From contig DOTU01000367.1 in assembly GCA_003520965.1 (NCBI GenBank), forward strand, positions 3,629-14,838: a stretch of DNA of 11,210 nt. The letters are read 5' to 3'. The notes below the pieces were generated by a model. That model had not been told where the DNA came from, did no database searches, and saw only the letters and a list, made by a program, of their open reading frames with translations. Positions 5,785 through 11,210 of the stretch are shown here, one piece after another. This DNA comes from Candidatus Zixiibacteriota bacterium (lineage in GTDB: Bacteria > Zixibacteria > MSB-5A5 > UBA10806). Each line of letters begins with the position of its first letter. The first letter of the stretch is position 1. The position numbers were made by a program, and so were the translations under genes.

Positions 5785-6221
5785 GTCAACTCCCTTTGAG
5801 CTTCGTTTTGAATATCCAATAGATTTTGCTTTTTCAATTGCGGAGTTTTCAACAGAATATCCAGTGATTCGGCGATAAGTCTTTCAGTTTGCAAATTGCG
5901 CTTTTCCACCTGTTCTCTCAATGACAGCATCCCGGCTTTCAGGTTATCTAATTCGGAAAACATCGGGATTGCCAGGTTTTTTAGAATCTTTCCATAACGT
6001 TGTGAAAGATTTTCAGAATCCCTGCAAATCTCATCGGCGATTCTCTGTCTGCGACTCTCAAGCTTTAAAGCCACTCTCGCTAACCGCTCCAAACGATTTG
6101 CATTCTCACGGCCGGCCGTATCATCACAATTATTATTCATGGTGAGCAGGCGCCAGTACTCCCTGATAACCGCTTCCTCCCATGATAGATTGGAGGCTAA
6201 TGAATATAATTTTTCTCTCAT
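5778..6221 (-). CDS. FlgN-like flagellar export chaperone (tentative)
   Basis: FlgN escorts the hook-filament junction proteins FlgK and FlgL to the flagellar export gate. This 147-residue protein is almost entirely predicted helix, with no signal peptide or membrane segment. It has a FlgN-type start pattern (REYWRLLTM, then spaced hydrophobic heptads LERLARVALKLESRRQRIADE) and further coiled-coil towards the C-terminus. Its position as first gene of an operon with csrA and fliW matches flgN placement in other bacteria, though flgK and flgL are missing here. The 7-bp overlap with csrA ties it to the operon. No Shine-Dalgarno precedes the ATG at 6219-6221; the ATG at 6138-6140 would cut off the Y..LL pattern. 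Other small helical chaperones of similar size (FliT-like) cannot be excluded. Confidence 0.5.
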   Translation of the reverse strand: MREKLYSLASNLSWEEAVIREYWRLLTMNNNCDDTAGRENANRLERLARVALKLESRRQRIADEICRDSENLSQRYGKILKNLAIPMFSELDNLKAGMLSLREQVEKRNLQTERLIAESLDILLKTPQLKKQNLLDIQNEAQRELTC

Positions 6222-6569
6222 TAGTAAGATTATCGGTCATTTGATATCCGTTATTATCCCTCTTATTTCAGATGTGAACAGTCCCACGCACCTCCAAATT
6301 AAGGGCAATCCACTGACATAACTGCTGATGCAACTACAGCCACAATCTCGAAGAGAACCTTGGAAAGAACGTATTAAAAATGGCGCCAAATGCTCAATAT
6401 TTAACCATTGTAGGCATACTCTGTGCATCTCTTGAAATCAAATACACAAGATATGACTTCGTACCCGAAGGCTTAGCCTATGAGGGATATATTTATTCGT
6501 TGGAATGAAAACGGAGACGATTCCCCGAAAGCCCTTATTATCCTATGATAATATTTCTAAAATCGAAAA
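6222..6569. other. Gene-free spacer between the signalling and flagellar operons
   Basis: No convincing gene is seen here. It should hold the end of the signalling operon and the promoter of the flagellar operon. A perfect 7-bp AT-rich inverted repeat (6536-6542 with 6547-6553, 4-nt loop) lies 17 bp after the last receiver gene but has no T tract, so it is a weak terminator candidate. GGA motifs on the minus strand at 6246-6251 and 6256-6261 lie shortly upstream of the FlgN-like start. I found no sigma-70 pair of good quality; an ACCGATAA resembling a sigma-28 -10 element (6230-6237) lacks a -35. Confidence 0.5.
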
Positions 6570-6959
6570 TTAGATTAGCTTGTGCTTTGGTTGTTGTTTG
6601 GATTCGCGAAGAAGCCCGGCGAGTTTTTCTTTCAATTCTCCCATCTTGAACGGCTTTTGAATCGTATCAAACGGCCCCAATTTGCTTATCGCCTGCACCC
6701 GTCCCTCTAACTCAACCCCGGAGATAATCAAAACCGGCGTCTTAATATCATGTACCCGCATCATGGTTAATAGCTCCATCCCATCCATTCCGGGCAAATT
6801 AAGATCCGTTAAAATTAGTTCATAATTACTGGCTGAGATCTGGCGCCAGGCATCGATGCCATCCGAGACGGCCGAGACACTGTAGCCGAAAAGCTCGAGC
6901 ATCTCTCCCAAAATATCGGCGATATCCTTTTCATCCTCGACAATTAAAACCCTTGGCAT
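6570..6959 (-). CDS. Stand-alone response-regulator receiver (CheY-like)
   Basis: This single-domain receiver of 129 residues has no output domain. The acidic pocket is E8/D9 (IVEDEKD), the phospho-acceptor is D52 (LILTDLNLPGMDG), the switch Ser/Thr position is S80 (LIISG), and the conserved Lys-Pro is K102-P103 (IQKPFKM). The usual aromatic switch residue three positions before the Lys is replaced by Thr. The ATG follows the TAG of the upstream gene after one base, so it is the last gene of the signalling operon. A short basic tail ends the protein. With no DNA-binding domain, it probably acts by protein contact, for example on a flagellar motor or on a kinase elsewhere. The partner is not visible. 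Confidence 0.93.
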   Translation of the reverse strand: MPRVLIVEDEKDIADILGEMLELFGYSVSAVSDGIDAWRQISASNYELILTDLNLPGMDGMELLTMMRVHDIKTPVLIISGVELEGRVQAISKLGPFDTIQKPFKMGELKEKLAGLLRESKQQPKHKLI

Positions 6960-6960
6960 A

Positions 6961-7329
6961 CTACAGTTCTCTCTTTTTTATACTGGAGAGAATGCTTGTG
7001 ATCTTCTCCGAATCGGAGATGATCGATTCCATCGAATTTTCGATTCCAGCCACAAACTCATTATCGAATCCCTTACCATCAACTTTACCATCATTATTGG
7101 CGCTGTTTGAGCCCGCCAGACTGAGTACATGGTTCATTTGCTTTACCGCCTGAGTAGCTTGATTCACCAATTGGGAAAGACGCTGGTTCACCTCGAGCCC
7201 CAGGTCCTGTTTGTGAGCGATCTTTGCCGCCGCTACCGCAATATTCAGCGCCAGAAGCTGAATCTCACCTGAGACACCTTCCAAACGACTCAGAAGGTCG
7301 TCGCTGTTATTTTCGTTTGACGTTATCAA
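6961..7329 (-). CDS. Small soluble protein resembling a chemoreceptor signalling tip
   Basis: The 122-residue protein is helical, with no membrane segment or sensor domain. Residues 20-65 resemble the highly conserved tip of methyl-accepting chemotaxis proteins: EIQLLALNIAVAAAKI (22-37) lines up with the receptor pattern TNLLALNAAIEAAR, and GLEVNQRLSQLVNQATQAV (44-62) with the return-helix pattern GFAVVADEVRKLAERSAEAT. The Glu in AAIEAAR is Ala here. A flexible Asn/Gly/Asp/Lys-rich stretch (73-90) is followed by one more helix (90-122). The start is probably TTG at 7327-7329, overlapping the TGA of the upstream receiver by 4 nt. It sits between two receivers. It may be a scaffold that binds CheW or CheA-type partners, or a new adaptor; the resemblance is read by eye. 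Confidence 0.6.
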   Translation of the reverse strand: MITSNENNSDDLLSRLEGVSGEIQLLALNIAVAAAKIAHKQDLGLEVNQRLSQLVNQATQAVKQMNHVLSLAGSNSANNDGKVDGKGFDNEFVAGIENSMESIISDSEKITSILSSIKKREL

Positions 7330-7682
7330 AACGCCAGCAGTTCCTTGACCTGATTTTTAAGTTCAGTCAAATTGGCTGATTTCACCAGATAAGCGTCAGC
7401 CAACCATGAATTAAAATTGCTTTTATAGGTGGAGTAGGCCGAATTCAGGATCACCGGCATCGTGGTTTTTCGGCTGCGAAGCTCTTCCAAAACCTTGAGG
7501 CCATCCATTTGCGCCATCTTGATATCCAGAATGACCAGATCGACTTCGGAATTTTGCTCTACATATTGCAGTGCTTCTTCGCCCGAGGAAACCGAATGCG
7601 TTATGAACCCCTCACCACCTAACTCACTCTCATACAGAGAGCGAATATCTTCTTCGTCATCAACAATCAGAATGTTTTTCAC
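7326..7682 (-). CDS. Stand-alone response-regulator receiver
   Basis: This 118-residue single-domain receiver has its acidic pocket at D8/D9 (IVDDEED), phospho-acceptor D53 (LVILDIKMAQMDG), S81 at the switch position (ILNSAYS), Y98 as the aromatic switch and K101 (YLVKSA). The Pro that normally follows the Lys is Ser. The start is GTG at 7680-7682 with a perfect AAGGAGG 4 nt upstream, and it overlaps the stop of the kinase-like gene by 4 nt (GTGA). This close coupling suggests that the receiver and the kinase-like protein are made together. No output domain is present. Confidence 0.94.
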   Translation of the reverse strand: MKNILIVDDEEDIRSLYESELGGEGFITHSVSSGEEALQYVEQNSEVDLVILDIKMAQMDGLKVLEELRSRKTTMPVILNSAYSTYKSNFNSWLADAYLVKSANLTELKNQVKELLAF

Positions 7683-9397
7683 ATGTCCTCCTTACACAAT
7701 GGAAATTCAACATACAGGTGCATTGGCCCCTTATTTTCTGATATAATCCCGATCCCGCCCCCGTAATGCTGCAGGATTTCCAGCGCTACTGCCATTTCCT
7801 GATTTTTTAATTCTCCCTTGCTATCTCTCAAATCCCTATAGAATTTTTCGGCAAATTCCGGAAAATTATCACCGCCCATGATATAAATAACCCCGGTCTC
7901 GCCGTTACGGACGACTTTGACTGAAATATTAGCCATGCCATCCACCATTTCGGATGATTTCCGCAGGATGACCAGCATGGTCTGGTAGAATAAGCCCTGG
8001 TCTAAGAAAACGGAGAGATTCAAGGTACTGGCGTCTGCCACCAGAAGCGGTAAATCGGGATTAGTGCTATTTGAAAGCATCACCAGCGCTTCGCGTACCA
8101 GGTTCACCAGCCGAAAACGTCCTTCCTTTTTCTCGCTTAGCGTGACAACGCTTGAGAAACGATCAAGTGCGCTTTCGATACGCCCGGACTGCTTGGAAAT
8201 AATTTCGAAATATTTATATGATGAATCGTCTGCGGTGATCTTCCGCAAACAGGCGTTGGCATAGCCGCCAATAACCGTTAACGGATTCCTGATTTCATGG
8301 GCTACATCGAGCGCCATTTTGGCCACGCTCGAGAGTTTTTCGGCTTTAATTAAATTCTCGCGAGACTGGATTATCTTTTCATTGGCTTCTTTGAGACGGC
8401 AGATCTGCTGTTCAAGCCTGCCGTATAGACGCGAGTTTTCTATCGCATCCGACGCATACCGCGCGAATATCTTCAACACCTCGAGATTCGCCGCTGTAAT
8501 TGGTTTATGGGAAATGAGGTTATCGGCCAGCAGTACGCCCTGCAATCCATCACGAGATATAAGCGGCACAATCGCCATCCGATCGGTACCGAACTCCTGC
8601 AGAAGTTTTTGATTCCCAGGTCCATCTGTTAAATCCGGCCCCGTAATTATTGAATGACCCGATTTAACAGCTCCAACGATAATATTGGATTCGTCGGAAA
8701 GTGAAATCTTAAGCGATGCCACTAACTTATTGACTTGTATATCAGCGGCATTTTGGCTTGTTGATTTATAAAGTCTGAGAATTTCCTCCAGGGTCAAAGA
8801 GCGTTTGGCGAGATCTTGCCAGATAACTCCCGCTTCTTCGGCCGTGGATGGTCCCGTTGCCAGACAGCCCCATAGATAAGTACGCGCTTCGTTGCTTAAA
8901 AGTACGAATCCTCGGTTGAAACTAAGGCCCGGTCCGGCTGTGACGCCTAAAAGAACTATCCGAAGTATTTCGGATAAATTTCTGGTTTCGGCAAACGCTC
9001 CCACCGCCTGGCTTATTATATCGAGAATGTACACCTTGTCTTTAAGCTCTGTAGCCTCCGCCTCATCGTTAGTTCTGTTGACAATAAGACAGGTTATTTC
9101 TTTTGGATACCCGTTAGAGCTTGGGAAACAATGCAACTCGCAGAAAAGTATCTGGCCGCCGACCTCCGTTTGATAGCGTACCATCTGCTGTTTTCCTTCG
9201 AAAGCCCCGGTGACAGCTAATTTGATCGCCGGATCGTTGAGGAGCAGAATACGATTTATCAATTCTGGTTCGTTTGAGAGAGTTAGCCCCGCAAATCGTT
9301 CGCCCTGCAATACAGTGATCTCATACTTATCGTTAAGCCTGAGAAGAAGAACAGGATTCTCCGTTTTAGGCGGCGCTATTTCGACGGAAACTGGCAT
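7679..9397 (-). CDS. PAS/GAF histidine-kinase-like protein with degraded ATP-binding domain
   Basis: This soluble protein has 572 residues. Residues 15-110 look PAS-like; 120-320 are a GAF domain of the type with ILRIVLLGVTAGPGLSFNRG and GPSTAEEAGVIWQDL; 320-358 form a coiled coil. The dimerisation/phospho-acceptor segment has an intact H-box, ALDVAHEIRNPLTVIGGYAN, with His367. The region where the ATP-binding domain belongs (about 460-568) lacks the N-box Asn residues (LVILRKSSEMVDG instead), shows MGGDNFPEF where DxGxG is expected, and NQEMAVALEILQHYGGG in place of the glycine-rich G2 box. It is therefore probably unable to bind ATP normally. It could be phosphorylated by another kinase, act as a phosphatase or transfer protein, or serve as a scaffold. 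The ATG has only a weak upstream AGG. It overlaps the next receiver gene by 4 nt. Confidence 0.85.
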   Translation of the reverse strand: MPVSVEIAPPKTENPVLLLRLNDKYEITVLQGERFAGLTLSNEPELINRILLLNDPAIKLAVTGAFEGKQQMVRYQTEVGGQILFCELHCFPSSNGYPKEITCLIVNRTNDEAEATELKDKVYILDIISQAVGAFAETRNLSEILRIVLLGVTAGPGLSFNRGFVLLSNEARTYLWGCLATGPSTAEEAGVIWQDLAKRSLTLEEILRLYKSTSQNAADIQVNKLVASLKISLSDESNIIVGAVKSGHSIITGPDLTDGPGNQKLLQEFGTDRMAIVPLISRDGLQGVLLADNLISHKPITAANLEVLKIFARYASDAIENSRLYGRLEQQICRLKEANEKIIQSRENLIKAEKLSSVAKMALDVAHEIRNPLTVIGGYANACLRKITADDSSYKYFEIISKQSGRIESALDRFSSVVTLSEKKEGRFRLVNLVREALVMLSNSTNPDLPLLVADASTLNLSVFLDQGLFYQTMLVILRKSSEMVDGMANISVKVVRNGETGVIYIMGGDNFPEFAEKFYRDLRDSKGELKNQEMAVALEILQHYGGGIGIISENKGPMHLYVEFPLCKEDM

Positions 9398-9415
9398 CTT
9401 TTGGACCTAATCAAC

Positions 9416-10264
9416 CTATTTGGCCCCAACGCACACCGATTCCTGCTCAGCTTTGAATAGAATATCTATTCGCGATTCAGAAGGCACATTAAGCAGCTTC
9501 TGAGAAATATCGGCTATAGTGGAAGCTTCTTTGTCTATCGCTTTGAGGCGCTTTACGACCGATGGATTAGCGGTTTTTAAGGTCATGATCAAAAACTGGG
9601 CATTGCCCGATATTATAGCCAGCGGATTGGATATTTTTTGATAGATGAATGCCCCAAGGCCGCCACCTGTTTGTGTGTCTTCAACCTTATTCTGCTTGGC
9701 TGCGTTGAGCTCGCTTTCCAATGCTGCAATCTCCCTGGCGCGCTCAGATAAGTGTTGTTCATGCCTGATGCGCTCAACCTGGAGAGCAATAATAGAGGTC
9801 GCTATTGAAAGTACCTCGGAGTCGCGTTTGGAGAACTTCTCGGTTTCGTCATGCGCTAAATTCAGTACTCCTATAATCTCATTGGCAAAAATCATGGGAA
9901 CCGAGATGAACGATTTGGTATGGGTCCCGCCTTTGGATTTCCGCAGATTGTTTAAGACAATCGAACGGCCATGTTTGGCTACCCAGGCCGAGATGCCGCT
10001 TCCCATATCAAACTTCACGAAATCGATTAGGTCCGCTTTCCGTCCCACGGTATAAGCCTCTTCTACCTTGCCGCTCTCCTGGGAGTACAGGTAAAGCGAA
10101 GCCGAACGAAAATCGATAATTTTACCGAGAAGCTTGAATATCTCCTCAAACGAACTTTTATCAGCCGGAGATTGCTGTACCAACGATGAAATTTCGCCAA
10201 GCACCTTAATTTCCTGCTCCGCGCTTATTGACTTTCTGTTTTCCTCGGACACTCGCTCCTCCAT
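9416..10264 (-). CDS. GAF protein with pseudo-kinase dimerisation segment lacking the His
   Basis: The 282-residue soluble protein has a GAF domain (about 20-165; MGSGISAWVAKHGRSIVLNN and SFISVPMIFANEIIGVLNLA are typical), a coiled coil (165-195), and a segment (203-260) that matches a histidine-kinase dimerisation helix pair. Where kinases have HEIRNPL the sequence reads QKISNPLAIISGNAQFL, so the phospho-acceptor His is Gln209 and the next Glu is Lys. No ATP-binding domain follows; the protein ends 20 or so residues after the second helix. It cannot act as a conventional kinase and may instead heterodimerise with the kinase-like protein encoded 18 bp downstream, bringing a second GAF sensor to it. 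The ATG at 10262-10264 lies 9 bp after the upstream receiver. Confidence 0.85.
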   Translation of the reverse strand: MEERVSEENRKSISAEQEIKVLGEISSLVQQSPADKSSFEEIFKLLGKIIDFRSASLYLYSQESGKVEEAYTVGRKADLIDFVKFDMGSGISAWVAKHGRSIVLNNLRKSKGGTHTKSFISVPMIFANEIIGVLNLAHDETEKFSKRDSEVLSIATSIIALQVERIRHEQHLSERAREIAALESELNAAKQNKVEDTQTGGGLGAFIYQKISNPLAIISGNAQFLIMTLKTANPSVVKRLKAIDKEASTIADISQKLLNVPSESRIDILFKAEQESVCVGAK

Positions 10265-10273
10265 CTTTTCAGT

Positions 10274-10711
10274 CTAACTTTGGACCGATATGATTTTATC
10301 GGTCCCAAGGATCTCGGTTATTTCATCTATCAATGTTGTCATCTTAAATGGCTTTTGAATGACGCGGGTAACTTCGTTTTGGGTAAGTGTGGCCACTTGT
10401 TCTTCGTTTGGACGAGAGTACATGGCCAAAATTGGGAATTCCGGCAACATCGTTCTAATCGTTCGAATAATCTTGCTGCTTGATGTACCTTGCATCGCCA
10501 GATCGATTATGGCCCCGTTGTAACGGCCCGTAAGAGCCGCCGTAATCGTCTGGTTGCCGCCCTTTACTTTGATTACCTCAAGACCCAGATATTTCATCAA
10601 GATTTTTGCTATCATCTCACACACAAGCTCATTATCATCCACCACCAGGATCTTCTTTCCCGTAAACCCGTCAGCTTTTGGGAGATTGTCCTCGTGGCAT
10701 GGCTCCATCAT
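10274..10711 (-). CDS. Stand-alone response-regulator receiver
   Basis: This 145-residue single-domain receiver has an 18-residue N-terminal extension before KKILVVDDNELV. The acidic pocket is D25/D26, the phospho-acceptor D70 (GAIIDLAMQG), S99 at the switch position (LAMYSRP) and K120-P121 (VIQKPFKM). The aromatic switch position is Val. The start is one of two tandem ATGs at 10706-10711, with GGTG several bases upstream. It is separated by 49 bp from the PilZ gene and by 9 bp from the GAF pseudo-kinase gene, so it belongs to the same operon. No output domain is present. Confidence 0.93.
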   Translation of the reverse strand: MMEPCHEDNLPKADGFTGKKILVVDDNELVCEMIAKILMKYLGLEVIKVKGGNQTITAALTGRYNGAIIDLAMQGTSSSKIIRTIRTMLPEFPILAMYSRPNEEQVATLTQNEVTRVIQKPFKMTTLIDEITEILGTDKIISVQS

Positions 10712-10760
10712 TTTGTCACCGCACCCGGCTTATTATCGCAATTTTCTAGATCAGGACACT

Positions 10761-11210
10761 TCATACTGTGGTTTTCTTTTGGACTTCGATCTGCTGATCG
10801 TAAATGAAGCGCAGTACCAATTTCTGCAGATTCTCATCAAATGTTCCACACCCTGCAGGAAGAAACTTATCTAACTTCTCCAGCCCATGATCTTTATAAT
10901 TGGTTCTGGTAATAAATTCCGCCCCAACCAGATATCCTTTGCTCTTGGAACCCTCGCAGCGCTTGACAATGGCCAATATATTTTTTAATGAATGCTTGCT
11001 TTTCAACGAGAAACTGAGTAGCAGAAGTGATTCTTCTTCAAGCCTTTTCGGGTTCTCGAAAAGTAGCCCGCCCGCCGAGATGTTTAGAAGAGTCCCGAAA
11101 CATTCTGGGCCCAGGCCTTTCACCTGCCCGATATTGTTATCGAGAAACCGAAATGCCAATTGGCCCGAGATATCGAGCCGAAAATATTTGCGACGCTGAA
11201 CCCGGCTGGC
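10761..11210 (-). CDS. PilZ-domain c-di-GMP-binding protein, 5' end outside the window
   Basis: PilZ domains bind cyclic-di-GMP and switch motility or surface behaviour. 149 residues are visible and the frame is open to the window edge. Both ligand motifs are present: RRKYFRL (visible residues 6-12, giving RxxxR) and NISAGG (43-48, giving N/DxSxxG), followed by the beta-barrel strands and YLVGAEFI. A TTG at 11157-11159 would make a 132-residue protein without the RxxxR motif, so the true start is upstream of the window. An N-terminal partner domain (for example a YcgR-type domain that acts on flagella) could lie there. It is the most upstream gene of the visible signalling operon, 49 bp before the first receiver. 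Confidence 0.9.
   Translation of the reverse strand, partial: ASRVQRRKYFRLDISGQLAFRFLDNNIGQVKGLGPECFGTLLNISAGGLLFENPKRLEEESLLLLSFSLKSKHSLKNILAIVKRCEGSKSKGYLVGAEFITRTNYKDHGLEKLDKFLPAGCGTFDENLQKLVLRFIYDQQIEVQKKTTV

Noticed and set aside
6230..6237. ACCGATAA resembling the -10 element of a sigma-28 flagellar promoter
   Set aside because: No TAAA-type -35 at the required 11 bp spacing, and transcription would start almost at the FlgN-like ATG.
6237..6428. 63-codon minus-strand frame in the gene-free spacer
   Set aside because: Cys-rich, no family resemblance and no good ribosome-binding site at its ATG. A 16-codon GTG frame at its end has a GGAGG, but at too short a spacing to convince.
7679..9397. 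Kinase-like gene as a pseudogene
   Set aside because: The frame is intact over 572 codons, tightly coupled to its neighbours, and the H-box is perfectly kept, which argues for selection rather than decay.
9645..10055. 136-codon open frame on the plus strand
   Set aside because: It is antisense to the GAF domain of the 282-residue protein, has no recognisable protein features and is rich in Ser and Arg as typical shadow frames are.
1..11210. CRISPR arrays, insertion sequences, prophage or integration signs
   Set aside because: No regular spaced repeats, transposase-like proteins or direct repeats flanking the tRNA were seen.

Overview
The window reads as ordinary bacterial chromosome. Every convincing gene lies on the minus strand, so genes are transcribed from high to low coordinates. 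The organism is a motile bacterium, shown by FliW, CsrA, and FlgM-like and FlgN-like genes. It also uses cyclic-di-GMP (a PilZ protein) and two-component signalling. Base composition looks intermediate and GTG or TTG starts are common. The sequence alone does not fix the phylum. The GAF kinase style and the csrA-fliW-flgM grouping suggest a less studied Gram-negative lineage, possibly of the FCB type, but that is a weak inference.

Region 1 (1-4378) is the conserved translation cluster thrS-infC-rpmI-rplT-pheS, in the same order as in E. coli, with a tRNA-Val(GAC) gene just upstream of thrS. pheS runs off the left edge. infC almost certainly starts at a non-canonical AUA codon. A near-consensus sigma-70-type promoter sits between infC and rpmI. 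Both thrS and pheS begin directly after a terminator-like hairpin whose U-rich tail reaches the AUG, with no visible Shine-Dalgarno sequence. The thrS hairpin also has an upstream segment that could form a competing pairing, so attenuation is plausible.

Region 2 (4379-6221) holds a terminator and a promoter that separate the translation cluster from a small flagellar operon. In transcription order this is an FlgN-like chaperone, CsrA, FliW and an FlgM-like protein with repeated motifs. It carries late-flagellar control functions without flgK, flgL or flagellin genes.

Region 3 (6222-6569) is a gene-free spacer with an AT-rich hairpin and possible CsrA-type GGA sites before the flagellar operon.

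Region 4 (6570-11210) is a tightly packed signalling operon. In transcription order it encodes a PilZ protein (5' end outside the window), a receiver, a GAF protein with a histidine-kinase dimerisation segment that has lost its phospho-accepting His, a PAS/GAF histidine-kinase-like protein with an intact H-box but a degraded ATP-binding region, a receiver, a small soluble protein resembling the tip of a chemoreceptor signalling hairpin, and a third receiver. No canonical ATP-binding kinase domain is visible in this operon. This is the most unusual part of the window: three intact receivers combined with pseudo-kinase parts, a miniature chemoreceptor-like piece and a c-di-GMP sensor.
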